Of a stretch of 12,459 nt of DNA, positions 1 to 6,676 are shown one piece after another. Each line of letters starts with the position of its first letter. Position 1 is the stretch's first letter. Origin of the DNA: Modestobacter sp. (GTDB lineage: Bacteria; Actinomycetota; Actinomycetes; Mycobacteriales; Geodermatophilaceae). The translations under genes were made by a program, and so were the position numbers. Under the pieces are notes generated by a model. It was given only the letters and a program-made list of their open reading frames with translations. It was not told the DNA's origin and ran no database searches. The stretch is taken from assembly GCA_025963425.1 (NCBI GenBank), contig JAOPUQ010000209.1:1-12459 (forward strand), read 5' to 3'.

Positions 1-2
1 AC

Positions 3-524
3 GACTACATGCGGACCAACGTCCCGCACGTCTACGCGATCGGTGACGTCACCGCGAAGCTGATGCTGGCGCACGTGGCCGAGGCCCAGGGGGTCGTCGC
101 TGCCGAGACCATCGCCGGTGCGGAGACTCAGGAGCTCTCATATCCGATGATGCCCCGGGCGACGTTCTGCCAGCCGCAGGTGGCCAGCTTCGGCTACACC
201 GAGGCCCAGGCCCGGGAGCTGGCCGACCAGAACGGCTGGAAGGTGACGGTCGCCAAGTTCCCCTTCACCGCGAACGGCAAGGCACAGGGATTGGGCGACC
301 CGGCCGGATTCGTCAAGCTGATTGCGGACCAGACCTACGGCGAGCTGCTGGGCGGGCACCTGATCGGTCCGGAGGTGACCGAGTTGCTGCCCGAACTGAC
401 GCTGGCGCAGAAGTGGGATCTGACCGCCACGGAGCTGGCGCGGAACGTGCACGCCCATCCCACGCTGAGCGAGGCCCTGCAGGAAGCCATCCACGGCCTG
501 ACGGGCCACATGATCAACCTGTGA
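3..524 (+). CDS. lpdA: Dihydrolipoyl dehydrogenase, C-terminal part (5' end outside window)
   Basis: Class I pyridine nucleotide-disulfide oxidoreductase. It reoxidises dihydrolipoamide with NAD+ as the E3 subunit of 2-oxoacid dehydrogenase complexes in the cytoplasm. The frame is open from the left edge, so the FAD- and NAD-binding N-terminal domains are not visible. What is seen: the second FAD-contact motif (YAIGDV, about residue 10 of the visible part), a linker, then the dimerisation domain with the active-site stretch HAHPTLSE, whose His and Glu form the acid-base dyad of the family. The end (GLTGHMINL, then TGA) is a normal Lpd terminus. Mercuric reductase or a related flavoprotein disulfide reductase is possible, but HAHPTLSEAL is typical of Lpd and no C-terminal Cys pair (MerA) is present. 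It converges on the hemerythrin gene. Confidence 0.88.
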   Translation, partial: DYMRTNVPHVYAIGDVTAKLMLAHVAEAQGVVAAETIAGAETQELSYPMMPRATFCQPQVASFGYTEAQARELADQNGWKVTVAKFPFTANGKAQGLGDPAGFVKLIADQTYGELLGGHLIGPEVTELLPELTLAQKWDLTATELARNVHAHPTLSEALQEAIHGLTGHMINL

Positions 525-577
525 TCACGCCGTACGGGCGACCCGGCCAGGGCGGATTCGACCCGGCCGGGCTCTCC

Positions 578-593
578 GGTTGCGGCGGCAACC
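578..593. terminator. Candidate hairpin between convergent lpdA and hemerythrin genes
   Basis: GGTTGC (578-583) and GCAACC (588-593) form a perfect 6-bp stem with a GGCG tetraloop in the 78-bp convergent intergenic space. There is no U-tract, which is common for actinobacterial terminators. A CCCGGCCGGG palindrome at 561-570 lies beside it. The short stem makes this a modest call. Confidence 0.4.
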
Positions 594-602
594 TACCGCA
601 GG

Positions 603-1169
603 TCAGGCGCGGTTCGGCCTGCCCGTCAACTTGTCCCGAAGCCGGTCGACCATGCCGACGCCCGGCCCGACCGTCTTGTGGAACAGCTCGCTGTGCGGGG
701 CGGCCGGATGGGGGCGGGTCGGGGCTGCCTTCTTCGCGGCTTCGACCTTCGCGCCCATGTCGACCAGCTGATCGCGGGAGAGCTGAGCGCGCAGCTGGGG
801 GAACTGGTCGCTCTCCTCGTCCGAGACGTGATCTCGCAGCACCTGCTCCAGGCGTCCGAGGGCCTCGATGAACTGCGAGTCCGAGGCGTCGAGGTCCTCG
901 AGCTCCTTCATGACCTCGACGAGCTGCTGGTGCTCCTCGATGTCGTGCTGGACCCTGCTGTCGCCATCGGGCAGGTGGTCACGCATGGCCGGGTAGACGT
1001 ACATCTCCTCGGCCACCGAGTGCCGCATCAGCTCGGCGATGATGGTGTCGGTCATGTCGCGCCGCTGCGCGGGGTCGGCGCCCGGTATCCGGCTCACCAG
1101 ATCCAGCACCTCGTGGTGGTCGGTGGTCAGGATGTCGACGACGTCCCGGTCGCCCGTACTCGTGGTCAT
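603..1169 (-). CDS. Hemerythrin HHE-domain protein
   Basis: 188-residue cytoplasmic protein with a single hemerythrin-like four-helix bundle at about residues 8-125. Candidate di-iron ligands follow the family spacing: H18/H19 in helix 1, H50 with E54 (HSVAEE) in helix 2, H75 and H80 (HDIEEH) in helix 3, and H114 with E118 (HVSDEE) in helix 4. Such proteins bind O2, NO or iron, or act in oxidative-stress responses; the ligand here cannot be told. The tail (about 130-188) is basic, Pro/Ala-rich and probably disordered. Upstream of the ATG, GAAGGA (10-nt spacing) and a closer GGGG run could serve as ribosome binding site. The gene is monocistronic as far as can be seen: it converges on lpdA and is separated from zwf by about 645 bp. 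Confidence 0.88.
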   Translation of the reverse strand: MTTSTGDRDVVDILTTDHHEVLDLVSRIPGADPAQRRDMTDTIIAELMRHSVAEEMYVYPAMRDHLPDGDSRVQHDIEEHQQLVEVMKELEDLDASDSQFIEALGRLEQVLRDHVSDEESDQFPQLRAQLSRDQLVDMGAKVEAAKKAAPTRPHPAAPHSELFHKTVGPGVGMVDRLRDKLTGRPNRA

Positions 1170-1814
1170 CTCATCCCCATCCTTCGGCGGGATCGGTGGA
1201 GCGCCTCGGTGCTATTCCGTTCGGCTACCCGGACGACGGCCGTCGCATTCGACCCGGCAACGACCAATCTCCGGCTTCCGGTGGACGCCGAGGTCAGCAT
1301 GACCGTCCGGGTCGGCCGTCACCGCCTCGCCGACACCGGGACAGGGAGCCCGTGGGGACTCCTGCGACACGGGCCGCCGTCCACTTCGTTCTGCAGCCTG
1401 CGCATCTCGGTCGTCGCTGGAGATCCACGGTGGCGGTCCGGTGTGTGGCGGGCACACGTTGTCCGAGAGCAACGAGGAGAGGAACGGCGACCTCGACCGG
1501 CAGACGCTGGTTCGCTCGGCGTGCTGCCCCGCGGGTCTTGTGACCTCGCCACACCCGGAGGGCCGTCGGGGCGAGGAGGGGCCGCAGTCGCGTGTGTGCG
1601 CAGCAAACGGGCTTGTGCCGACCATGCCGATCGTCCGTGGACTGCTGCCGGACGAGGAGCACCTCACCGGCACCTGCCCGCCGGTCTCTCCGCCGGGGAC
1701 CCCGCGGTCGGATCTGGGCTCCACATCCTGATCTCCGGCGGTACGGAAGCAGGTCAGCCACCCGGGTCTGGGCCAACACCTTCGCCGTGAGCCCACCCGC
1801 TGCATCCGTACCGG
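1170..1814. other. Stretch without a supportable gene
   Basis: About 645 bp between the start of the hemerythrin gene and the end of zwf. Open frames exist on both strands, but their translations are rich in Arg/Pro/Ser/Cys with no recognisable domain, and none has a convincing start with a ribosome binding site. The part next to 1170 must hold the hemerythrin promoter and the part next to 1814 the zwf 3' end. I see no tRNA or clear repeat. It may be decayed coding DNA. Confidence 0.5.
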
Positions 1815-3305
1815 TCAGGTCGAGTGGCGCCAGCTCCGCCCGTCCCGGGCGATCAGCGAGCCTGCCTCCGGTGGACCCCACGAGGCTGCTTGGTACAGCG
1901 GGATGGGCCGCCCGTCGCCGGCCCAGTACTGCATCACCGGGTCGACGATGCGCCAGGACCGGCCGACCTCGTCGGCGCGGATGAACAGAGTGGGATCGCC
2001 GATCAGTGCGTCGAGGAGAACCCGCTCGTAGGCGTCGGGGGACTGCTCCTCGAAACTCTCGTAAGAGAAGTCCATGGATGCTGTCTGCACCCGGAACGCG
2101 TGCCCGGGCACCTTCGCGCCGAACCGCAGGCTCAGTCCCTCGTCGGGTTGTATGCGCACGATCAGGGCGTCGGGCTCCAGACCCTCCGCCCTGCCGGGGA
2201 ACAGCGGAAGCTGCGGGGGGCGGTGGAACTCCATGGCGACCTCGGTGAGCCGCACGGGCAGCCGCTTGCCGGTGCGCACGTAGATCGGTACGCCCGTCCA
2301 GCGCCAGTTCTGGACCTCCAATCGCATCGCCACGAACGTCTCGGTCGCGCTCAGCGGGTCGACACCGGGCTCGTCCCGGTAGCCGGGCATGAGGTCCTCG
2401 CGGGTGCCGCCGCGGGTGTACTGCCCGCGCACCGCGTTCGCCGCGATCTCCGCCTCCTCGTCCAGCGGCCGGATCGCGCGCAGCAGCTTCACCTTCTCAT
2501 CGCGGATCGCCTCCGGGTGGAACGAAGTGGGCGGCTCCATGAGGAAGAGCGAGAGGACCTGCAGGACGTGGTTCTGGACGATGTCGCGCATCGCGCCGGT
2601 GGTCTCGTAGAACCCGCCCCGCTCGCCGACTCCCAGGGTCTCGGCGACGGTGATCTGCACGTTGTCGACCCAGGTCCGGTTCCAGATCGGCTCGAAGATC
2701 GAGTTGGCGAACCGCACGGCGAGCAGGTTCTGCACCGTCTCCTTCGCGAGGTAGTGGTCGATCCTGAAGATCTGCTCCTCGACGAATGCCGACGAGAGGT
2801 CGGCGTAGAGCTCCCGCGCGCTGGCCTCGTCCCAGCCGAACGGCTTCTCGATGACCGCGCGGATGAAGCTGTCGCCGGCCGGCACGGACAGTCCCGCCTT
2901 GCCGAGACTCAGCGCGATCGGGCCGAACAGGCGGGGTGGCGTCGCGAAGTAGTAGACCCGGTTGCCGGCGGTCCCGTTCCGGTGATCGCATTCGGCCAGG
3001 ACCTCGGCCAGCCGCTGGTAGGTGGCCGGGTCGTCGTAGGCGCCGTTGACGTAGCGGGCTGCCGCCGTCAGGTCCTTCCACCGCGGGTGACCCTCACCGG
3101 ACACGCTGCGCCGGCAGCGATCGGCGAACTCGTCGTCGGTCATGGGCGTGCGGGCGACGCCGATCAGCGTGACCTCCGGAGGGAGCGCGCCGTAGCCGGC
3201 CAGGCGCGCGAGGGCGGGCAGGAGCTTGCGGGCGGTGAGGTCCCCTGAGGCGCCGAAGATCACCAGGACACACGGCGGAGAGCGGCGATCCGCATCGACG
3301 TTCAT
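1815..3305 (-). CDS. zwf: Glucose-6-phosphate 1-dehydrogenase
   Basis: Oxidises glucose 6-phosphate to 6-phosphogluconolactone with NADP+ (or NAD+), the first step of the oxidative pentose phosphate pathway. From the ATG at 3305 it is 496 residues, normal for the family. The N-terminal Rossmann fold begins at once with GASGDLTARKL (18-28). EKPFG (153-157) and the substrate-binding motif RIDHYLAKE (181-189, normally RIDHYLGKE) follow, and the catalytic-base His is in QNHVLQ (H246). The open frame extends 57 codons further upstream, but that part has no family similarity and enters repeat sequence, so I chose the start just before the nucleotide-binding strand. No good Shine-Dalgarno is visible before it, so a nearby GTG start is possible. 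No opcA, pgl, tal or gnd gene is adjacent, which suggests a stand-alone copy rather than the usual pentose-phosphate operon. Confidence 0.93.
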   Translation of the reverse strand: MNVDADRRSPPCVLVIFGASGDLTARKLLPALARLAGYGALPPEVTLIGVARTPMTDDEFADRCRRSVSGEGHPRWKDLTAAARYVNGAYDDPATYQRLAEVLAECDHRNGTAGNRVYYFATPPRLFGPIALSLGKAGLSVPAGDSFIRAVIEKPFGWDEASARELYADLSSAFVEEQIFRIDHYLAKETVQNLLAVRFANSIFEPIWNRTWVDNVQITVAETLGVGERGGFYETTGAMRDIVQNHVLQVLSLFLMEPPTSFHPEAIRDEKVKLLRAIRPLDEEAEIAANAVRGQYTRGGTREDLMPGYRDEPGVDPLSATETFVAMRLEVQNWRWTGVPIYVRTGKRLPVRLTEVAMEFHRPPQLPLFPGRAEGLEPDALIVRIQPDEGLSLRFGAKVPGHAFRVQTASMDFSYESFEEQSPDAYERVLLDALIGDPTLFIRADEVGRSWRIVDPVMQYWAGDGRPIPLYQAASWGPPEAGSLIARDGRSWRHST

Positions 3306-3418
3306 GTGCTGGGAGCATGCCCGGATCGACGAACCACGGACAGGCCCTGACACCGGGACCTTTGTGCCGGCGGCCACGGAACCATCAGTCGTGCCGGCAC
3401 GAAGGCATGTAGGCGTCA

Positions 3419-3456
3419 CCTCATGGAGCGCCTCGAGCTGGCACCAGCCGCCACGG
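3419..3456 (+). repeat. 38-bp direct-repeat block, copy 1
   Basis: Matches 10352-10389 at 35 of 38 positions by hand alignment, including an identical 20-nt run CTCGAGCTGGCACCAGCCG plus the preceding C. It lies about 125 bp before repeat copy A; in the second location the same block is only about 18 bp before copy C. It is read in the same orientation both times. Confidence 0.7.
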
Positions 3457-3581
3457 TGATCCTGGCGCTGGGTCATCTTCGCGCCGCGTCCGAGTCCGGA
3501 TCCTGGCGGGGGTCACGAGGGGACGGACACTCGTCGATGGCACGAGGTGCCCGTCGCGGGCGCTGGAGATCGCCGGGGGTC

Positions 3582-3700
3582 GAAGTCAACCAACGCACGT
3601 GCCGACACCAGAAACAGGAGAACCGCCAGCGGCCGTAGAGACCGTGGGGGTTCGACTCGGTGTCCGAAAGGCCGAGTTGGTACGTGGCCCAACGCATTCG
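3582..3700 (+). repeat. Dispersed repeat, copy A
   Basis: About 119 bp, shared with copy B (4719-4812) and copy C (10408-10524). Conserved blocks in order: ACGTGCCGAC, then GGCCG(T/C)(A/G)GAGACC, then GTGGGGGTTC followed by (A/G)ACT, then TTGGTACGT. Copy A also shares GAAGTCAA at its left end and GGCCCAACGCATTCG at its right end with copy C. No transposase or coding capacity is visible. Confidence 0.75.
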
Positions 3701-3872
3701 ACTCCAGCGGGACCGAGCGACAGGGCCTCGAAAGGCGAGGTCAGGCGCCCACAACGGGAATTCGGTCAGGTCTCGGTGTCCGAGGGGCGACACGCTACAT
3801 GCACACACGGCAAACGACGCCTGACAGGCACCGCCGGAATGCATTTGGCCGCCCGCCGAGTGCTTGATTGAA

Positions 3873-3902
3873 GCGTCACCCCGCGGTGACGCCGCGGTGA
3901 CG
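3873..3902. promoter_or_regulatory. Hairpin plus tandem 11-bp repeats upstream of holin-like gene
   Basis: GCGTCACC (3873-3880) and GGTGACGC (3885-3892) are a perfect inverted repeat with a 4-nt loop. CCGCGGTGACG occurs twice in direct tandem (3881-3891 and 3892-3902). The cluster is about 130 bp before the holin-like start. It could be an operator or a terminator; the sequence does not decide. Confidence 0.4.
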
Positions 3903-4032
3903 GTTCCCTCCTATTTTCTGCTCCGCATGGGGTGTCAATGTCATCGGCGTTCATTGCCGGCCGTGGCGCATGCTCTTGCCGAAGAACTGGGCGAGCACCA
4001 ATCAGCGTACTGACGGGAGGCGCGGAGCGGAG

Positions 4033-4575
4033 ATGACCTGGACACAGGACAAACTGAGGGCAGTTGTTCTTGACATCCTCGAGCGGGCAGGTTGGTCCGC
4101 GGGGCAGGTCTTCTTCGCCACCTTGCTTGTGGGCGGCACTGCGGTGTCGGTCACGAATCTGCCGTGGAAGTACGCGACGGTGCTGGCAGTCAGTGCTGGA
4201 GTCGGGTCGGTCATATTGACGGTGCTGCAGTACCTGGTCAAGATCACCGACCTGGCGTTCTGGCCAGACCTCGGGATCCGACTGGTCAAGACTTTCCTGG
4301 CGTCGATCGCCGGGTCCATTGCCACCAGCACTATCTTCGACATCACTACGTTCGATTGGGCGCCTGCTCTCAATGTTGCGGCCGTGGCGACCCTTGCTGC
4401 CCTGGCGAAGGGGCTGCTAGCGCGCGGCGGGGGCTCGACGACGCCTCCTCAGAATGTGGGTCGCAGACCAGCAGGCAGCCGTGGAGCGCCCGTAGAACCC
4501 CCGCGCCAGAAGGTCAGCGCCCCCAACCCGTCGACATTGCCGAGCGACGTCTATCTCCAAGCCGTCAGGACGTGA
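4033..4575 (+). CDS. Holin-like small membrane protein (r1t-type), possible internal duplication
   Basis: 180 residues from the ATG at 4033; GGGAGG at 4015-4020 is the best ribosome binding site, although spacing is long (12 nt). An upstream in-frame ATG at 3970 would add 21 residues but has no clear site. Hydrophobic segments lie at about 24-40, 47-68, 85-101 and 110-130, followed by a Pro/Ser/Arg-rich tail. The second pair has the features of r1t-type holins of actinobacteria and their phages: FWPDLGIRLVKTF (77-88), a short hydrophobic helix, then FDWAPALNVAAVA (107-119). The first half repeats the pattern (ER at 18-19, PW at 44-45 followed by a small-residue helix). Phage holins make membrane pores for lysis, but no endolysin or phage gene is nearby, so the role is unknown. 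Confidence 0.65.
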   Translation: MTWTQDKLRAVVLDILERAGWSAGQVFFATLLVGGTAVSVTNLPWKYATVLAVSAGVGSVILTVLQYLVKITDLAFWPDLGIRLVKTFLASIAGSIATSTIFDITTFDWAPALNVAAVATLAALAKGLLARGGGSTTPPQNVGRRPAGSRGAPVEPPRQKVSAPNPSTLPSDVYLQAVRT

Positions 4576-4947
4576 CGCTCCTCGGGTCCGCGTGCCGCCC
4601 TCACCGGCCTGCCTCGTCGGTGTGAGCAAGTAGGCGTGCGACCGATTCCCCCGCGACGATAGAAGGCGTCACGGGCGCATGGCCGGTACTGCTGATCTGC
4701 CCGCTGAAGGCAGGCATCGGACGTGCCGACGTCAGAGACAGGAGAACACCATCGGCCGCAGAGACCGTGGGGGTTCAACTGGGTGTCCGAGGGGTGACTT
4801 GGTACGTAGCGCAGGTGCGCCGTGGGACGCGCCCCGCCGGTCTGCATCACGGAACCGGGGACTGGAGGGCTTGGAGTACCGCGACACCAAGACCGAGTCC
4901 GTTGGCGGCGCACCAGCGAGCGCATCCATCGTGGCGGGCATCGGCGC
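4576..4947. other. Gene-free stretch holding repeat copy B
   Basis: 372 bp between the holin-like gene and the hydrolase remnant. Apart from repeat copy B (4719-4812) I see no gene, RNA or clear terminator. Short open frames here translate to low-complexity Arg/Pro-rich peptides. Confidence 0.5.
4719..4812 (+). repeat. Dispersed repeat, copy B
   Basis: Shorter and more diverged copy of the repeat at 3582-3700 and 10408-10524. It keeps GGACGTGCCGAC, GGCCGCAGAGACC, GTGGGGGTTCAACT, GGTGTCCGAGG and TTGGTACGT, but loses the GAAGTCAA left end and diverges after TACGTAGCGCA on the right. The 38-bp block that precedes copies A and C is absent. Confidence 0.7.
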
Positions 4948-5271
4948 TCATGTGTCCGCGCCCTGCATCAGCAAGACCGGGAGTTCGACCCTTCTCCAGC
5001 GGCGGAGGTCGGCCTCATCAGCGACCATCGCCTCCAGGTCGTGCAGGCGACCGACGGCCTCTGCCGCATCCGCGGCGTCCTGCGCGGCGTCGCCTTCGTC
5101 CCCGCCGGCTAGCGCCAGGGCGTTGAGGACCGCCGCGGGGACTCTGGCGACCTCACCGGCGAACAGCCTCGTCGCAGCCGGGATCACGCCTGCCGTGATG
5201 AGCGAGCGGTACTGGTCGAGCGAGCCCTGGAACACCTTCCCGCCAGCCGCAGCGATGCTGCGCGACCACCT
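4948..5271 (-). pseudogene. Alpha/beta hydrolase remnant (cap region to beta7)
   Basis: The open frame on this strand contains about 107 residues resembling the second half of an alpha/beta-hydrolase: an amphipathic cap region (LFAGEVARVPAAVLNAL), an acidic helix region, and the strand-turn VELPVLLMQGADT, the usual position just before the catalytic acid. It then stops at once (TGA at 4948-4950), so the catalytic His segment of about 50-60 residues is missing. Upstream in the same frame the sequence no longer looks like a hydrolase; no GxSxG nucleophile elbow or HG oxyanion motif is found, and coding-like character seems to move between frames. I read it as a truncated, frame-shifted relic beside repeat copy B. 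An intact short protein of unrelated function is less likely. Confidence 0.5.
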
Positions 5272-5512
5272 GGGCTGGGCGGCTGCGTCGTAGGCGTGGC
5301 ATGCGGGCCCACGAGGTCGTGACCGCGCGGCATATCGCCCCCTCGACCCGCGAGAGGGCCGGTCGACCGGCTGGAGCTGCCGCTGATCGAGGAGAACGTC
5401 TCGAACGTGCACGCCCGCGAGGAGCTCCGGCACCCCGGCTACGTCCTCGATCACGGGGCTGTACCAGCTGGCCGGCAGGCGCGCCGGATCGGAGGGGGTG
5501 TCTGCACCGCCC

Positions 5513-5531
5513 GTGTTCCAGATCGGTACAC
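5513..5531 (+). promoter_or_regulatory. Candidate operator dyad upstream of the esterase
   Basis: GTGTTCC-AGATC-GGTACAC, an imperfect inverted repeat (6 of 7 arm positions) centred about 117 bp before the esterase ATG. It matches the minus-strand sequence at 10262-10280 upstream of the BVMO at 16 of 19 positions, in the same orientation relative to its gene. Likely bound by the regulator encoded at 6677-8506 (inference). Confidence 0.55.
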
Positions 5532-5625
5532 CTGCACCGCACAGCAGCCGCCAGTCTGAACGCCGTTCACTGCCGGGCCGGTACCAGCAGCCGGGCCCTG
5601 CCTCCGGACGCCACCGCTGCCGTAC

Positions 5626-5632
5626 GAAGGAG
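5626..5632 (+). promoter_or_regulatory. Ribosome binding site of the esterase
   Basis: GAAGGAG, six nt before the ATG at 5639. It fixes the start well inside a longer open frame. Confidence 0.85.
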
Positions 5633-5638
5633 CACCCC

Positions 5639-6565
5639 ATGACGCTCTCCGCCGAGAAGCCGATGTCCGCCACCTCCGCCGAGTCCGAGGCCCTGCGCGA
5701 GCTCTACGCCGACTGGACCACGATCATGGCGACGACCCCGGACCTGACGATGCGGCTGATCCGGAGCATCTTCGAGGAATGGCACCAGCCCACGGTCGAG
5801 CCGGAGGACGTCACCTACCGGGAGGAGATGATCGGGGGAGTCCCCGGCATCTGGGCGCTGCCGATCGGGGCCGACCGCGCCAAGGTGCTGCTCTACACCC
5901 ACGGCGGCGGCTTCGCGGTGGGCTCGGCGGCGAGCCACCGCAAGCTGGCCGGGCACGTGGCGAAGGCGCTCGGCGTGACGGCGTTCGTGCTCGACTACCG
6001 GCGCGCTCCCGAGCACCCGCACCCGGCCCAGGTCGAGGACGGCGTGGCTGTCTTCACCGCGCTCCTCGGGCGCGGTGTCGCGGCCGAGGACATCGCCACC
6101 ATCGGTGACTCGGCCGGGGGAAACCTCGCCGTCGCGATCGCGCTCGCCCTGCGGGAGCAGGGCAGCCCGCTGCCGGGAGCGGTGATCACCTTCTCGCCGT
6201 GGCTGGACATGGAGAACAAGGGCGAGACCCTGCAGACCAACGTCGCCACCGACGCGCTGGTCACCGCCGAACTGCTCGAGGGGATGATCGCCGGGGTCCT
6301 CGGCGGCACCGTGCACCCCGCCACCCCGCTGGCCAATCCGCTCTACGCCGACTTCACCGGCTTCCCGCGGCTCTACATCGACGCCGGCGGTGCCGAGTGC
6401 CTGCTGGACAACGCCACCCGGCTGGCCGACCGCGCCCGCGCGGCCGGCGTCGACGTGACACTCTCCGTTGCCGACGGGATGCAGCACGTGTTTCCGTTCC
6501 TCGCCGGCCGCGCGCCGGAGGCCGACCAGGAGATCGCGGCCCTCGCCACCTGGTACCGCGGCTGA
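5639..6565 (+). CDS. HSL-family (family IV) alpha/beta hydrolase, esterase/lactonase
   Basis: 308-residue cytoplasmic serine hydrolase; no signal peptide. Family IV hallmarks are all present: oxyanion motif HGGGF (88-92), nucleophile elbow GDSAGG (156-161, Ser158), a catalytic acid in GGAECLLD (E253 aligns with the usual Asp; D257 is the alternative), and catalytic His283 in GMQHVFPF. The N-terminal helical cap (about 15-55) is typical. Beside a cyclohexanone-monooxygenase-like BVMO, the natural role is hydrolysis of the lactone or ester that enzyme makes, as in the ChnC (caprolactone hydrolase) and AcmB pairings known from ketone degraders. The exact substrate cannot be read from the sequence. 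A long hairpin (6581-6614) follows the stop, so it may be transcribed alone or only partly with the regulator downstream. Confidence 0.9.
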   Translation: MTLSAEKPMSATSAESEALRELYADWTTIMATTPDLTMRLIRSIFEEWHQPTVEPEDVTYREEMIGGVPGIWALPIGADRAKVLLYTHGGGFAVGSAASHRKLAGHVAKALGVTAFVLDYRRAPEHPHPAQVEDGVAVFTALLGRGVAAEDIATIGDSAGGNLAVAIALALREQGSPLPGAVITFSPWLDMENKGETLQTNVATDALVTAELLEGMIAGVLGGTVHPATPLANPLYADFTGFPRLYIDAGGAECLLDNATRLADRARAAGVDVTLSVADGMQHVFPFLAGRAPEADQEIAALATWYRG

Positions 6566-6580
6566 GCCGCTGCCGACACG

Positions 6581-6614
6581 GGGGGACACCGCCGGCTCGC
6601 CGGCAGTGTTCCCC
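6581..6614 (+). terminator. Strong hairpin after the esterase gene
   Basis: GGGGGACAC-C-GCCGGC (6581-6596) pairs with GCCGGC-A-GTGTTCCCC (6599-6614), with one internal mismatch and one G-T pair. The stem is about 15 bp and starts 15 nt after the esterase stop codon. No T-tract follows. Confidence 0.65.
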
Positions 6615-6660
6615 TGCGGGCCGTGCTGCCCCAGGATGGGACCAGTGCCTCGCCCCGTCG

Positions 6661-6670
6661 AGGAAGGGAG
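6661..6670 (+). promoter_or_regulatory. Ribosome binding site of the regulator
   Basis: AGGAAGGGAG, six nt before a GTG at 6677. It favours the GTG over the ATG at 6623, which has no such site and would add 18 non-conserved residues. Confidence 0.75.
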
Positions 6671-6676
6671 CCGCCG

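Larger units (their letters stand above)
3306..4032. other. 727-bp gene-poor region with repeats upstream of zwf
   Basis: No supportable gene. It holds the 5' region of zwf, a 10-bp palindrome GTGCCGGCAC (3391-3400) with a second GTGCCGGC at 3364-3371, a 38-bp block shared with the BVMO upstream region (3419-3456), dispersed repeat copy A (3582-3700), and a hairpin plus tandem 11-mers at 3873-3902 upstream of the holin-like gene. Open frames here show no domains. Confidence 0.55.
5272..5638. other. Esterase upstream region
   Basis: 367 bp from the hydrolase relic to the esterase ATG. The left half may be further decayed coding DNA of the relic. The right half carries the 19-bp dyad at 5513-5531 and the strong ribosome binding site at 5626-5632. 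I do not see a confident -35/-10 pair. Confidence 0.5.

Noticed and set aside
1212..1881. Several overlapping open frames of 90-200 codons downstream of zwf.
   Set aside because: Compositionally unlike neighbouring genes (many Cys, Ser, Arg), no recognisable domain, no ribosome binding site, and they conflict in frame.
3306..3476. Upstream extension of zwf to an ATG at 3476.
   Set aside because: The extra 57 residues have no family similarity and run into the 38-bp repeat block shared with the BVMO upstream region.
3635..3675. GGTTCGACTC / GGTTCAACT in the repeats looks like a tRNA T-loop, suggesting a tRNA fragment as attachment site.
   Set aside because: The bases on either side do not form a T-stem, and no anticodon or acceptor arm can be folded upstream.
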